A stretch of DNA of 64,000 nucleotides from an alpha proteobacterium L41A (GTDB lineage: Bacteria > Pseudomonadota > Alphaproteobacteria > Caulobacterales > Caulobacteraceae). Each line of letters opens with the position of its first letter. Positions within the stretch are counted from its first letter, which is position 1. Location: assembly GCA_000335735.1 (NCBI GenBank), contig AMYY01000006.1, positions 1 to 64,000 of the forward strand. The letters are read 5' to 3'. Both the position numbers and the translations under genes were made by a program. Shown here one piece after another: positions 1-10,028 of the stretch. The notes beneath the pieces were generated by a model that saw nothing but the letters and a program-made list of their open reading frames with translations, made no database searches and was not told the DNA's origin.

Positions 1-140
1 AGTTCGACCATCATCGGCGGCGTCTGCGGCGCCTCGACCATCGGCTCCGCACCGCCGTGCATCAGCAGCGCCAGCCCCAGATGCGCGGCCAGGATCGGCG
101 TCGCCGCCAGCGCCCACCGCCGTGTGCGCGCCGCGCTCAA
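1..140 (-). CDS. N-terminus of an unidentified membrane-anchored protein (partial)
   Basis: This is an open frame on the minus strand that runs off the left edge. The likely start is TTG at 140, since no ATG or GTG lies in frame just upstream. The visible 46 residues have an Arg-rich start, one hydrophobic segment at about residues 9-26, then a Pro/Glu-rich stretch. This architecture resembles the N-terminus of TonB-family energy transducers, but too little is visible to assign a function. The ribosome binding site is weak. Confidence 0.35.
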   Translation of the reverse strand, partial: MSAARTRRWALAATPILAAHLGLALLMHGGAEPMVEAPQTPPMMVE

Positions 141-515
141 TCGCCTATCCGTGATGGGCGTTGAACACGCCGCCGCATGGTCATCGGGACAAAACGCCTA
201 TAAAAACCGCCAGGCGTCGTTGAAAACATTCGGTCGCGTCAGGAAAGTGGCGTCGTCGTGAATACAACCGCGCGACGGCGCAAAGCGGCGATAGATGAGC
301 GTGTCCGCCCTCCGGCATTAGTCGTCGGCGGCGCAACGTCTGCACTGAGGCGACGGTTCCATCCTCATGCAAGAATAACGCGAATATTCGATCTGTTTAT
401 GGTCAAGCTGACATGATGCCGCCCAAAGCGCGTCATTACTCCGCCTTGTCTCATACGCCATTTTCATCTTGCGCATGAACTGGGTGTGGCGCTCCCGGCA
501 AGAAGGAGACAGAAC
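141..515. other. Intergenic region without a convincing gene
   Basis: About 375 bp separate the divergent partial gene on the left from the OmpA-like lipoprotein gene. The short open frames here have no recognisable protein character and no good ribosome binding site. It presumably contains both promoters, but I could not assign -35/-10 elements. The only clear signal is the AAGGAG ribosome binding site at 503-508, which serves the next gene. Confidence 0.5.
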
Positions 516-1067
516 TTGAGCAGATCGAAACTCAGGACGGCGGTCGTCGGCGGCGCCCTCATCGCCCTCGGCTTTGCGGCCAGCGGCTGCGCCAGCCATC
601 GTTTCGTGCGTGATCAGGTCGAAGTCGTCGACAACCGCGTGACCCAGGTCGAAGGCACCGCAGGCCAGGCCCTGCAACGCGCCAACGACGCGCACAAACT
701 GGCCGAGGGCAAGTTCCTCTATCAGGTCGTGCTGTCGGACGATTCCGTGAAATTCCCCACCGACGCGGCGGCCCTGTCGCCCGAGGCCGAGCAGCGCCTG
801 GCCCAGTTCGCCCAGCGTCTGCAGGGCGAGAACAAGAACGTCTATCTGGAAATCCAGGGCTACACCGACTCGACCGGCACGCCCGAGCATAACGACCAGC
901 TGGGCGAGCAACGCGCCGAGGCCGTGCGTCGCTTCCTGAACCGTCAGGGCGTCGCCCTGAACCGCATGGCCACCATCTCCTATGGCCAGGAACAGCCGGT
1001 GGCCTCGAACGACACGCCCGAGGGCCGTTCGCAGAACCGCCGCGTGACCATCGTCGTCCTGGCCTAA
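516..1067 (+). CDS. OmpA-family outer-membrane lipoprotein
   Basis: A 183-residue protein with a lipoprotein signal peptide (hydrophobic stretch, then ASGC with the lipidated Cys at 25). An OmpA C-terminal peptidoglycan-binding domain covers about residues 70-183; its typical GYTDSTG segment and the RS.NRRV motif near the end are visible. A short helical linker lies between signal and domain. I place the start at TTG 516 because AAGGAG sits seven bases upstream; a GTG at 486 would add ten residues and spoil the signal peptide. It probably tethers the outer membrane to the cell wall, as Pal-like proteins do. No tol genes are adjacent, so it is not assigned as Pal itself. Confidence 0.85.
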   Translation: MSRSKLRTAVVGGALIALGFAASGCASHRFVRDQVEVVDNRVTQVEGTAGQALQRANDAHKLAEGKFLYQVVLSDDSVKFPTDAAALSPEAEQRLAQFAQRLQGENKNVYLEIQGYTDSTGTPEHNDQLGEQRAEAVRRFLNRQGVALNRMATISYGQEQPVASNDTPEGRSQNRRVTIVVLA

Positions 1068-1090
1068 GCCGCCTCGACCTCGAACGACGG

Positions 1091-1124
1091 AACGGCGGCC
1101 GCCTTCGCAGCGGCCGCCGTTTTC
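1091..1124 (+). terminator. Rho-independent terminator after the OmpA-like gene
   Basis: A perfect 12-bp stem (1091-1102 with 1110-1121), a 7-nt loop and a short T-run. It lies between the OmpA-like gene and the convergent cobB stop at 1129, so it may act in both directions. Confidence 0.8.
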
Positions 1125-1128
1125 GTCT

Positions 1129-1839
1129 CTACAGCGTGTCGAAGAAGGCCGGCACGGCCTGCGTCGCCGGCCCGTAAACGCCTTCGTCGAACAGGCGCGC
1201 CCCCGACGTCGGCTCCAGGTTGATCTCGACCGTCCGCGCCCCGGCATACCGCGCCGCCTGCACGAACCCCGCCGCCGGATAGACCGCGCCGGACGTGCCG
1301 ATGGACACGAACAGGTCGCAGGCCTCCAACGCCTGCTCGATCCGGTCCATCTGAAGCGGCATCTCCCCGAACCAGACGATGTGCGGCCGCATGACGCCGT
1401 CGGGATGATGCGGCGAGGCCTCGTCCGCCGCCATGTCCCCGGCCCAGTCCATGATTACGCCGGACTGGGTGCAGCGGCCTTTCAGCAGTTCGCCATGCAT
1501 ATGGATCAGCTCGAACCCGGCGGCCGGCGGCGTCTCTCCATGCGCTCGGTCGTGAAGATCATCGACGTTCTGCGTCACCAGCAGAAACGCGCCCCGCCAC
1601 CGCGCCGCCAACGCCGCCAGCGCCCGGTGCGCCGCATTGGGCTGCACCTCGGCCAACTGCCGCCGCCGCTGATTGTAGAAGTCCTGCACCAGCGCCGGAT
1701 CGGCGGCATAACCCTCCGGCGTCGCCACATCCTCGACCCGATGCCCGCACCACAGCCCGTCCGACGCCCGAAAGGTCGGCACGCCGCTCTCGGCCGATAT
1801 GCCGGCTCCGGTCAGGACGACGAGGTTTGTTTGCGACAT
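1129..1839 (-). CDS. cobB: NAD-dependent protein deacylase, CobB-type sirtuin
   Basis: A 236-residue SIR2-family enzyme that removes acetyl or acyl groups from lysines using NAD+. Visible motifs are [14 protein letters not shown] (residues 11-24), TQNVDDLH (around 90) and the catalytic-His segment HMHGEL. FYNQRRR around residues 52-58 carries the Tyr-x-x-Arg pair that in SIRT5 and E. coli CobB permits succinyl-lysine as substrate. The zinc site looks degenerate: one Cys remains in GRCTQSG, and the second Cys cluster of E. coli CobB is replaced by a His/Pro stretch. It is transcribed away from frmA, whose start lies about 60 bp beyond this start. Confidence 0.93.
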   Translation of the reverse strand: MSQTNLVVLTGAGISAESGVPTFRASDGLWCGHRVEDVATPEGYAADPALVQDFYNQRRRQLAEVQPNAAHRALAALAARWRGAFLLVTQNVDDLHDRAHGETPPAAGFELIHMHGELLKGRCTQSGVIMDWAGDMAADEASPHHPDGVMRPHIVWFGEMPLQMDRIEQALEACDLFVSIGTSGAVYPAAGFVQAARYAGARTVEINLEPTSGARLFDEGVYGPATQAVPAFFDTL

Positions 1840-1902
1840 GACGGCTTCATACCATCCTGCGCCTGTCCTAGAAGAGAAGGGAATCGTTCAGGAGCCCCCG
1901 CC

Positions 1903-3009
<1,107 letters not shown>

Positions 3010-3011
3010 TC

Positions 3012-3704
3012 ATGGCCACACGGGCCCCCGGCTCCATCTTGCTGATCGGGGCGTCGAGAGGCCTGGGCCTGGCCTTGGCCGAGGCCTTCCTGGAGAGGGA
3101 CTGGTCTGTCGTCGCTACCGCCCGATCCGCCGTGTCGCCCCTGCACGCCCTGGCGTCCGACCATCCGACGCTAGAGATCGAGATGCTGGACATCACGGAT
3201 GGCGAGCAGGTGCGGGCGCTTGCAGATAGGCTGTCGGATCGACGCTTCGATTGTCTGTTCATCAATGCGGGCGTGGCCGATGCGCCGGCTTCTATCGCCG
3301 ATACGTCGCTGGACGATTTCACCCGGCTGATGGCCACCAACGCCTGGGCGCCGCTTCAGGTGGTGGAGGCGCTGGGCGACCGGGTCGCGCCAAGCGGCGT
3401 GATCGGCGTCATGTCGTCGGGCCAGGGCAGCATCGCCAACAACAACGGCGGCGGCGTCGACGCCTATCGCGCCTCCAAGGCGGCCTTGAATATGCTGATG
3501 CGCGGCTATGCCGCGCGACACACCGATGACCCCCGCGGCATGTTGTTGCTGGCGCCGGGCTGGATTCGCACCGATCTGGGCGGGCCGGACGCGCCCCATA
3601 CGATCGAGGACAGCATCCCCAAACTGGTCGAGGTGATCCTGGCGCAGAGGGGGCGGCCGGGACTGCGTTATCTGGACCGCGACGGCCGGCCCGTCCCGTG
3701 GTGA
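3012..3704 (+). CDS. Short-chain dehydrogenase/reductase
   Basis: A 230-residue SDR protein starting two bases after the frmA stop, so almost certainly co-transcribed. The cofactor motif GASRGLG is at about 13-19, the NAG motif at 85-87, the catalytic Ser at 135/136, and Tyr152-x-x-x-Lys156 (YRASK). The fold and catalytic residues are complete. The substrate is unknown; its place behind frmA suggests carbonyl or aldehyde reduction, which is inference only. The N-terminal basic pattern suggests possible NADP preference. Confidence 0.85.
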   Translation: MATRAPGSILLIGASRGLGLALAEAFLERDWSVVATARSAVSPLHALASDHPTLEIEMLDITDGEQVRALADRLSDRRFDCLFINAGVADAPASIADTSLDDFTRLMATNAWAPLQVVEALGDRVAPSGVIGVMSSGQGSIANNNGGGVDAYRASKAALNMLMRGYAARHTDDPRGMLLLAPGWIRTDLGGPDAPHTIEDSIPKLVEVILAQRGRPGLRYLDRDGRPVPW

Positions 3705-3770
3705 CGGGTTCGTTGCCAAAAGAGACGGTCATGGCTATCGTCTGTCGACCATAGATCAGGAGGGCTCGCC

Positions 3771-4154
3771 ATGTTCACCCACGTCACCGTCGGCGCCAAT
3801 GACATCGAGGCGTCGCGCCGGTTCTACGACGCCGCGCTCGGCGCCTTGGGCGTCGAGCCGGGCCAGGGGCCGGACCCCAAGGGCCGCTACTGGTGGCGCA
3901 CCCGCATGGGCGCCTTTGCGATTGGCGCGCCCATCGACGGCGAGCCGGCCTGCCACGCCAACGGCGGCACAATCGGCTTTCACGCCAAGACGGCCGAGAT
4001 GGTCCAGGCCTTCCACGACGCCGGCGTCGCGGCCGGCGGTCGCGCCATCGAGGACCCGCCCGGCGAACGCAAGGGCCCCTTCGGCCCCATGATCCTGGCC
4101 TATCTGCGCGATCCGTCGGGCAACAAGATCTGCGCCATGCACAGGCCGGGCTGA
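3771..4154 (+). CDS. VOC-family (glyoxalase/bleomycin-resistance fold) protein
   Basis: A 127-residue single-domain protein with the N-terminal VOC signature (HVTVGANDIEASRRFYDAAL) and the C-terminal YLRDPSGNKICAMH strand typical of the fold. One polypeptide carries two beta-alpha-beta-beta-beta modules. The family includes glyoxalase I, dioxygenases and resistance proteins; sequence alone does not settle the substrate. It lies between the SDR gene and a convergent GST gene, in a stretch devoted to glutathione and aldehyde chemistry. Confidence 0.8.
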   Translation: MFTHVTVGANDIEASRRFYDAALGALGVEPGQGPDPKGRYWWRTRMGAFAIGAPIDGEPACHANGGTIGFHAKTAEMVQAFHDAGVAAGGRAIEDPPGERKGPFGPMILAYLRDPSGNKICAMHRPG

Positions 4155-4159
4155 AGGCG

Positions 4160-4846
4160 TCAGCCGGCGGCTTGGGCCTCGCGGTATCGCATGTCGCGCG
4201 GGCCATGGGCGGCGATGGTCGCACACTGGTCCGCGACGGCCTTCCGATAGGCCGGGCGATCCAGGCAGCGGTCGAAATAGGCCTGTAGCGCCGGATAGCC
4301 TTGGAGCAGGTCCAGAGACGCGGCGATCTTCAGCACTGAACTCATCATCAGGTCGGCGACCGTAAAGTCTTCGCCGACCAGCCAGTTCCGTTCGCCCAGC
4401 GCCGTCTGAAGCTCGCCCAGGCGCCGCTCCGCGAAGGGCATGACCTGCGGTCGTCGCACCGCCTTGGCCGCTTCGTCGGGCAGGAAGAACTCAGCCTCGG
4501 CGACATTGTTCAGCGCGCCTTCGACACTGTTCAGGGCAGCGAAATACCAGGTCAGAACCTGGGCGCGCATCACCGGATCGGACGGCATCAGCACGCCCGC
4601 CCGTTCGGCGATATCCCAGACGATGGCGCCGCTCTCGAACATCGGAGCGCGGCCGTCCTCCTCCAGCGTCGGCACCTGACCGAACGGCTGAAGCGCGCGG
4701 TATTCCGCCGACTTCTGATCGACTGCATCCAGCAACCGGATTTCGTAGGGCCAGCCCGCCTCGTTCAGAATCCATCGCACGCGGTGATCCCGAACTTGTC
4801 CGGCGGCGAAGGGCGGAACCCATTTGAAGGCGGTGACGGTGATCAT
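4160..4846 (-). CDS. Glutathione S-transferase family protein
   Basis: A 228-residue GST with an N-terminal thioredoxin-like domain (about 1-85; the QVPTLEEDG segment carries the cis-Pro glutathione-binding loop and the following FESGAI gives the Glu-Ser pair) and an all-helical C-terminal domain. The N-terminal start of this copy is somewhat unusual (VTAFKWVPPFAAGQVRDHRVRW). It is convergent with the VOC gene and divergent from frmB. Neighbours suggest a role in electrophile detoxification, but the substrate is unknown. Confidence 0.85.
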   Translation of the reverse strand: MITVTAFKWVPPFAAGQVRDHRVRWILNEAGWPYEIRLLDAVDQKSAEYRALQPFGQVPTLEEDGRAPMFESGAIVWDIAERAGVLMPSDPVMRAQVLTWYFAALNSVEGALNNVAEAEFFLPDEAAKAVRRPQVMPFAERRLGELQTALGERNWLVGEDFTVADLMMSSVLKIAASLDLLQGYPALQAYFDRCLDRPAYRKAVADQCATIAAHGPRDMRYREAQAAG

Positions 4847-4933
4847 CTTTTGATCCTCATGGTCGGTCGCTCGCCGACTCTATCACGAGCTTCGCGCGTT
4901 GCGGACATTGGCCGGTTGCACTAGCCAGATGTC

Positions 4934-5773
4934 ATGACCTTGCAGACCACCAAGACCCACGCCGTCCACGGCGGAACCCTGCGCTATCTGAAGCACGACA
5001 GCACAGCGACTGGCACGCCGATGACGCTGTCGGTCTTCACGCCGGCGGGCGAGGGGCCTTTCCCGGTGCTGATCTGGCTGTCGGGCCTGACCTGCACCGA
5101 GGATAATTTCACCACCAAGGCGGGGGCCTACCAGGCGGCGGCCGAACACGGCGTCATCATCGTGGCGCCCGACACCAGCCCGCGCGGAGAAGACGTCGCC
5201 GACGATTCCGCCTATGACCTGGGTCAGGGCGCGGGTTTCTATCTGGATGCGACGCAGGCGCCCTGGGCGCCGCATTTCAGCATGGAGACCTATGTCACCG
5301 AGGAGCTGATCGCCCTGATCGACGCCAAGTTTGCGACCACGGGCGTCCGGTCGATCAGCGGCCATTCGATGGGCGGCCACGGCGCCCTGACCCTGGCGCT
5401 GAACCATCCTGACCTGTTCCGCTCCGTGTCGGCCTTCGCGCCCATCTGCTCGCCCACCCAATGCGCCTGGGGCGAAAAGGCCTTCACCGCCTATCTGGGC
5501 GACGACCGTGCGACGTGGGACCGCCACGACGCCGCCAAGCTGATCGCAGGCGGCGCGGCGAAGGGCGTCTTCGATGACATCCTGATCGACCAGGGTGACG
5601 CCGACAGCTTCCTGACCGACCAGCTGAAGCCGGAACTTCTCCAAGCCGCCGCCGACGCCGCCGGCCAGACAATCACCCTGCGGATGCAGCCCGGCTACGA
5701 CCACTCCTACTTCTTCATGGCCAGCTTCATCGCCGACCACATCGCCTTCCACGCCGAACGCTTGAAGATCTAA
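4934..5773 (+). CDS. frmB: S-formylglutathione hydrolase
   Basis: A 279-residue alpha/beta hydrolase (esterase D family) that hydrolyses S-formylglutathione to formate and glutathione, completing glutathione-dependent formaldehyde oxidation. The triad is visible: Ser145 in GHSMGG, Asp222 in DQGDADSF and His257 in GYDHSYFF. The oxyanion-side motif LSGLTCTEDNF is present. The length matches the family. It works with frmA upstream; three other genes separate the two, which is looser than the usual frmAB arrangement. Confidence 0.95.
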   Translation: MTLQTTKTHAVHGGTLRYLKHDSTATGTPMTLSVFTPAGEGPFPVLIWLSGLTCTEDNFTTKAGAYQAAAEHGVIIVAPDTSPRGEDVADDSAYDLGQGAGFYLDATQAPWAPHFSMETYVTEELIALIDAKFATTGVRSISGHSMGGHGALTLALNHPDLFRSVSAFAPICSPTQCAWGEKAFTAYLGDDRATWDRHDAAKLIAGGAAKGVFDDILIDQGDADSFLTDQLKPELLQAAADAAGQTITLRMQPGYDHSYFFMASFIADHIAFHAERLKI

Positions 5774-5780
5774 GCGCCAG

Positions 5781-6740
5781 ATGGGACGCCGGGGTTGGAT
5801 CGCCGTCGCAGTCCTGCTGTTGGCAGGCCCGGCCTTGGCGCAAGAGCAGGCTGGCGATCTGGATTGGCGGCCAAAGGTGGCCTCGCCAGCCTATGCGACG
5901 GATGGGCCTGTCGTGCTTGTCGATCAGGGCCACGGCAGCGAGCAGACCATCGAAGGTCGTTATGCCGCCTTCGCCGCGCTGTTGCGGGCCGATGGATATC
6001 GGATCGAAGCCAGCCGGAGGCGTCTCGATGCGCCCGGTGCGCTTGATGGCGTGGCGGTGTTGGTCATCGCCAATCCGGCGCGACCGGCGGACGGCTCGCG
6101 TGCCTCGGCTTTCGACGACGACGAGATCGAGGCGATCCGTCGATGGGTGGAGCAGGGCGGGGCGTTGCTTCTGGCCGCCGATCACGCGCCCCATGGTTCC
6201 GCCGCCGAAGCCCTGGCTGCCAAGTTCGGGGTGACGATGGGCACGGGTTACGCCTTCCAGCCCGTGGGCGGCGACGTTACGGCCAATCTGGTCTTTCCGA
6301 GCCCGGCGCTTGCGGATCATCCGATCATCGAGGGCGGCAATCAAAGCGAGCATTTGAAGGTCGTCAAGAGCTTCACCGGGCAGTCACTGTCGGGGCCGGC
6401 AGACGCAACTGTATTGCTGGCCATGAGCGCGGATGCGCGAGAGGCTCCCGATCTGGCAGCCTTGCAAACGATCCGAACGCGGCTTCGGGCCGGCCAGGAT
6501 CCAGCCGTCGTCCTTGCCGAGTTATCGCGGCCCGCCTTGCCCGCCCAAGGTCTGGCTTTGCGCTTTGGCGCGGGGCGCGTGGTAGTGCTGGGAGAGGCGG
6601 GGATGCTTACCGCGCAGATCGTGCGCTTTCCCGACCAGCCGGATCGCGAGCCTGTTCGCATGGGACTGAACACGGCCGGTCATGACGATCAGCAGTTCGT
6701 GCTGAACCTGATGCACTGGCTGTCGCGTCTTCTCCCCTGA
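5781..6740 (+). CDS. Secreted protein with a DUF4350-like (GATase-like) domain
   Basis: A 319-residue protein beginning with a Sec signal peptide (LLLAGPALAQ, cleavage about residue 20). The mature part looks like a DUF4350 / ThuA-like Rossmann domain: a DQGHG segment, a strand LVIANPARP, then WVEQGGALLLAADHAPHGSAAEAL, which is the 'shroud a sugar' type motif of such domains. It follows frmB by seven bases and is probably co-transcribed. Function is unknown; a periplasmic location is likely. Confidence 0.7.
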   Translation: MGRRGWIAVAVLLLAGPALAQEQAGDLDWRPKVASPAYATDGPVVLVDQGHGSEQTIEGRYAAFAALLRADGYRIEASRRRLDAPGALDGVAVLVIANPARPADGSRASAFDDDEIEAIRRWVEQGGALLLAADHAPHGSAAEALAAKFGVTMGTGYAFQPVGGDVTANLVFPSPALADHPIIEGGNQSEHLKVVKSFTGQSLSGPADATVLLAMSADAREAPDLAALQTIRTRLRAGQDPAVVLAELSRPALPAQGLALRFGAGRVVVLGEAGMLTAQIVRFPDQPDREPVRMGLNTAGHDDQQFVLNLMHWLSRLLP

Positions 6741-6755
6741 TGCTACAGGGCCGGC

Positions 6756-6980
6756 ATGAGCGCTCCTGATCCCTACGAACCGATGTTTTCCGCCCTCTGC
6801 CGCGAGGTGGGCTATTGCCTGCACGCCAAGGGGCAGAAGCGGGTGATCGAGGCCCTGCCCAAGGGACTGGACGCCGCGGTGCGCGCCGTCTTCGCGGCCG
6901 AGGGCGTGGATGAACCCAATGCGCCGGGCGATGTGAAGCGGGCCGTTCGCGATTGCCTGAAGGCGAACTTGCCAGCTTGA
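6756..6980 (+). CDS. Small conserved-looking hypothetical protein
   Basis: A 74-residue soluble, mostly helical protein with two Cys in the N-terminal third and one near the end. I do not recognise the family. It lies 15 bp after the DUF4350-like gene and reads in the same direction. Codon use matches the neighbours, which supports a real gene. No function can be assigned. Confidence 0.6.
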   Translation: MSAPDPYEPMFSALCREVGYCLHAKGQKRVIEALPKGLDAAVRAVFAAEGVDEPNAPGDVKRAVRDCLKANLPA

Positions 6981-7087
6981 CCGTTACGGGTCGATAACTC
7001 GGAACAAATCCGGGCGCTGTCGCTTGGGTTTCATGAACGGGCGCCTATCTGCTTTCCCATCAGAATTTGTCGCAAGAGGAACCTCCC

Positions 7088-7699
7088 ATGGCCTTCACCC
7101 TGCCCCCGCTGCCCTACGCCTATGACGCGCTGGAGCCGGCCATCGACAAGGAGACGATGACCTTCCACCACGACAAGCACCACCAGACCTATGTCGACAA
7201 CCTGAACAAGGCCGTCGACGCCGACGAAAACCTGAAAGGCAAGTCGCTGGAGGAAATCTTCACCAGCATCTCCACCGCGCCCAAGGCTGTGCGCAACAAC
7301 GGCGGCGGCCACTGGAACCACAGCCTGTTCTGGGAACTGCTGGCCCCGGCCGATCAGGCGGGTGAGCCCTCTGCCGAGCTCAAGGCCGCCATCGACGCCG
7401 ATCTGGGCGGCATGGACAAGTTCAAGGAAGACTTCAACGCCGCCGGCGCCGCGCAGTTCGGTTCGGGCTGGGCCTGGCTGATCGTGCAGAACGGCAAGCT
7501 GAAGATCACCTCGACCCCGAACCAGGACAATCCGCTGATGGACGTCGTGGACGAGCGCGGCGAGGTCATCCTGGGCGCCGACGTCTGGGAGCACGCCTAT
7601 TATCTGAAATACCAGAACCGCCGCGCCGACTATCTGAAGTCGTTCTGGACGGTGGTGAACTGGAACAAGGTCAACGAACTGTACGCCGCCGCCAAATAA
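7088..7699 (+). CDS. sodB: Superoxide dismutase, Fe/Mn family
   Basis: A 203-residue cytoplasmic enzyme that dismutates superoxide. All four metal ligands are visible: His27 (FHHDKHH), His78 (HWNHSLFW), Asp165 and His169 ([10 protein letters not shown]). The GSGWAWL and YQNRRADYL motifs are also present. The start is ATG 7088, preceded by AAGAGGAAC; an in-frame TTG at 7067 is less likely. Gly/Gln residues around the active site favour the iron-type enzyme, but metal preference cannot be fixed from sequence. Confidence 0.95.
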   Translation: MAFTLPPLPYAYDALEPAIDKETMTFHHDKHHQTYVDNLNKAVDADENLKGKSLEEIFTSISTAPKAVRNNGGGHWNHSLFWELLAPADQAGEPSAELKAAIDADLGGMDKFKEDFNAAGAAQFGSGWAWLIVQNGKLKITSTPNQDNPLMDVVDERGEVILGADVWEHAYYLKYQNRRADYLKSFWTVVNWNKVNELYAAAK

Positions 7700-7731
7700 G
7701 GCCGGTTCAGACCAGAGACCCAGAGATGACG

Positions 7732-7761
7732 ACGCCCGCCGGAACCTCCGGCGGGCGTTTT
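7732..7761 (+). terminator. Rho-independent terminator after sodB
   Basis: A perfect 12-bp stem (7732-7743 with 7747-7758), a 3-nt loop and TTTT after it, 33 bp past the sodB stop. Confidence 0.85.
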
Positions 7762-7793
7762 CGATTGCGTCATCGCAAACGGAGATCGAAGCG

Positions 7794-8732
7794 ATGCGGA
7801 TGATGATGACGGGGGCTGCTTTCGCGGCTCTGATGCTGGCGGCCTGTAACCCTCAACAGAACGCGCAGAAGCCCGGCGATCCCGCGCCGCCCAACCCCAC
7901 CCAGACCGTCGCCGCCCCAGCCGAGAAGCCGGTCTATCGCTTCAAGATCGGTGCGCTGGACGCCATTGCCCTGTTCGACGGCGAGAACCCGGTCAAGAAC
8001 GACAACCAGACCTTCGGCGTCGGCCTGACGCCGCAGGCGGTCGCCGCGCCGCTCACCGCCGCCGGACAGCCGGCCGATCCGATCATGCTGGAAATCCATC
8101 CGCTTCTGGTCAGGAACGGCGCCCGCACGATGCTGTTCGACACGGGCCTGGGGGAGGGCAAGGGCCAGCTGATGGACAGCCTGCAAAAGGCGGGCGTCGA
8201 TCCGGCCTCGATCACCGACGTGCTGATCTCGCACGGGCACCCGGACCATGTCGGCGGCCTGGTCCGCAATGGCGGCCTGGCCTTCCCCAATGCGGCGATC
8301 CGGATGTCGCAGGCGGAATGGGCGTCCATCCGCGCCAATCCCGAACTGGCCGATCTGGTGCGGATCATCACGCCCAAGGTCCAGGCTTTCGAGCCGGGCG
8401 GCGAGGTCGCGCCGGGCGTCCAGTCCCAGGACACGGCTGGCCATACGCCGGGCCACGTCGCCTATCTGATCGCGGACGGTCAGAACCAACTGCTCTACAC
8501 CGGCGACCTGATGCATCACTGGATCCTGTCGGTCGAACATCCGGACTGGAAGGTCGGCTATGACGACGATCAGGCGGCAGGGCTGAAGGCGCGGCTGGAT
8601 GAGGTCACGGCGCTGCGCAACTCCGGCGCCCACATCTACGCCTATCACTTCCCGTTCCCGGGCCTGGGCAAGGTCGCGACCCGCGAGGGCCGCGCCATGT
8701 TCATATCCGAAGCGCAGTCTGCAAAGGACTAG
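7794..8732 (+). CDS. MBL-fold metallo-hydrolase lipoprotein
   Basis: A 312-residue protein with a lipoprotein signal peptide (LMLAAC, Cys18), a Pro/Gln-rich linker to about residue 45 and a metallo-beta-lactamase-fold domain. The metal motif His147-x-His149-x-Asp151-His152 (SHGHPDH) is present, as are later His residues (GHTPGH; a C-terminal YAYHFPFPG). This pattern resembles the AidC/AttM-like lactonase branch more than true beta-lactamases. It is probably a periplasmic, membrane-tethered hydrolase; the substrate is unknown. Confidence 0.85.
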   Translation: MRMMMTGAAFAALMLAACNPQQNAQKPGDPAPPNPTQTVAAPAEKPVYRFKIGALDAIALFDGENPVKNDNQTFGVGLTPQAVAAPLTAAGQPADPIMLEIHPLLVRNGARTMLFDTGLGEGKGQLMDSLQKAGVDPASITDVLISHGHPDHVGGLVRNGGLAFPNAAIRMSQAEWASIRANPELADLVRIITPKVQAFEPGGEVAPGVQSQDTAGHTPGHVAYLIADGQNQLLYTGDLMHHWILSVEHPDWKVGYDDDQAAGLKARLDEVTALRNSGAHIYAYHFPFPGLGKVATREGRAMFISEAQSAKD

Positions 8733-8743
8733 GCCGCGAAGGA

Positions 8744-8965
8744 CTACACGCGGAAATCCACGCCATGTCGGGCGCGCTCGCTCATGCGCTCGGCATGGTG
8801 TTGGCGAACGATGCGGCGCTGGCGCAGCATCTCATGGATGCCGTCGGCCAGATCGAGGAGCTGGTGGTCGCTCAAAGGCTCGACCAGATCGACCAGCTGC
8901 CTTTTCAGCGTTTCCATGGCCTTGTCGGACAGGCCGGTCGGAAGGGCGTTGTGATCGGGCTGCAT
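8744..8965 (-). CDS. Small hypothetical helical protein
   Basis: A 73-residue protein, charged and helical, ending RHGVDFRV. The start ATG 8965 is fixed by a strong AAGGAGG seven bases upstream; the open frame extends further only in theory. The segment LVDLVEPLSDHQLLDLADGIHEML looks amphipathic. Family unrecognised. It is convergent with the MBL gene (11 bp apart) and divergent from rpsD. Confidence 0.7.
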   Translation of the reverse strand: MQPDHNALPTGLSDKAMETLKRQLVDLVEPLSDHQLLDLADGIHEMLRQRRIVRQHHAERMSERARHGVDFRV

Positions 8966-9215
8966 TCCACTCCTCCTTGTCCTGGCGCAGGGCTGGGGTT
9001 GCGATGTGGGAACTGCGTGGCGAGGAATTGTTTCCATGCCATCGTGCTTAACAGCCCGCCGTGCTTGACTCCGACGCCCTCGCTGGCCATAAGCGCCGCC
9101 TTCCACGGGTCCGCTTCGGCGGGGCCGGGATGAATGACGGAAGATGCGTGGACCGCCGTTGAGATCGCATTCCCAATCCAGGGGATGCCGGGCCGTATCG
9201 TCGAAAGAGAATAGA

Positions 9216-9833
9216 ATGTCCAAGCGCCACAGCGCCAAGTACAAGATCGACCGGGCCATGGGTGAGAACCTGTGGGGCCGCTCCAAGTCGCCGGTCAACA
9301 AGCGTTCTTACGGTCCCGGCCAGCACGGCCAGCGTCGCAAGTCCAAGGTTTCGGACTTCGGTCTGCAACTGAAAGCCAAGCAGAAGCTGAAGGGCTACTA
9401 CGGCAACATCACCGAGAAGCAGTTCGCCAAGACCTATGACGAGGCCGCGCGCCGCAAGGGCAACACCTCGGAAAACCTGATCGGTCTGCTGGAATCGCGC
9501 CTGGACGCCATCGTCTACCGCGCCAAGTTCGTCCCGACCGTCTGGGCCGCCCGCCAGTTCGTCAGCCACGGCCACGTCCTGGTCAACGGCAAGAAGGTCG
9601 ACATCGCCTCCTACCGCGTGAAGCCGGAAGACGTCGTCACCGTGAAGGAAAAGTCGCGCAACATGGCTCTGGTGCTCGAAGCCCAGCAGTCGTCGGAACG
9701 CGACGTGCCGGATTACCTGGAACTGTCGGACCGCTCGTTCTCGGTTCGCTACGTCCGCGTGCCGGAACTGTCGGACGTGCCGTACGCCGTGAAGATGGAA
9801 CCGAACCTGGTCGTCGAATACTACGCTTCGTAA
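9216..9833 (+). CDS. rpsD: 30S ribosomal protein S4
   Basis: A 205-residue ribosomal protein S4, one of the primary 16S rRNA binders and a translational repressor in many bacteria. The N-terminal [11 protein letters not shown]...[15 protein letters not shown] region and the S4 RNA-binding domain ([17 protein letters not shown]..., VNGKKVDI) are both clear. The start is ATG 9216. It stands alone, as is usual for alphaproteobacteria, where it lies outside the main ribosomal operons. Confidence 0.98.
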   Translation: MSKRHSAKYKIDRAMGENLWGRSKSPVNKRSYGPGQHGQRRKSKVSDFGLQLKAKQKLKGYYGNITEKQFAKTYDEAARRKGNTSENLIGLLESRLDAIVYRAKFVPTVWAARQFVSHGHVLVNGKKVDIASYRVKPEDVVTVKEKSRNMALVLEAQQSSERDVPDYLELSDRSFSVRYVRVPELSDVPYAVKMEPNLVVEYYAS

Positions 9834-9921
9834 GCGAAGCTTACGAAGCCTTCTTCAAGGGGGCTATCGCCCTTCGGGCTACTTGAGCCCCGTGGTGGTC
9901 CCCTTGAAGAGTTCAGTTTGG

Positions 9922-9956
9922 AGGGCCTCGGATTCGTCCGGGGCCTTTCGTTTTTT
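9922..9956 (+). terminator. Rho-independent terminator after rpsD
   Basis: An 11-bp stem (9922-9932 with 9937-9947, including G.T pairs) closed by a TTCG tetraloop, followed by a run of six T (9951-9956). It is 89 bp past the rpsD stop. A second, wider inverted repeat (CTTCAAGGGG near 9852, CCCCTTGAAG near 9899) lies between gene and terminator. Confidence 0.85.
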
Positions 9957-10028
9957 ATCCTGTTCCCTCCAGGGGCGAACAGGCGCATTCTCGGCCGGTT
10001 CAGGCTTTGAGGCAGGGGAGGTCGTCGG

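Noticed and set aside
318..1247. Long minus-strand open frame of about 309 codons opposite the OmpA-like gene
   Set aside because: It is a reverse-frame shadow; the plus strand carries the lipoprotein with signal peptide and OmpA domain, and the antisense translation is Arg/Gly-rich without motifs.
6995..7030. Possible general-stress promoter before sodB (GGAAC near 6999)
   Set aside because: The second element at 16-17 bases reads CTTG or GCTT rather than CGTT.
9851..9910. Wide inverted repeat after rpsD as the main terminator
   Set aside because: Its arms are about 40 bases apart without a T-run; the hairpin at 9922-9956 is the better terminator.
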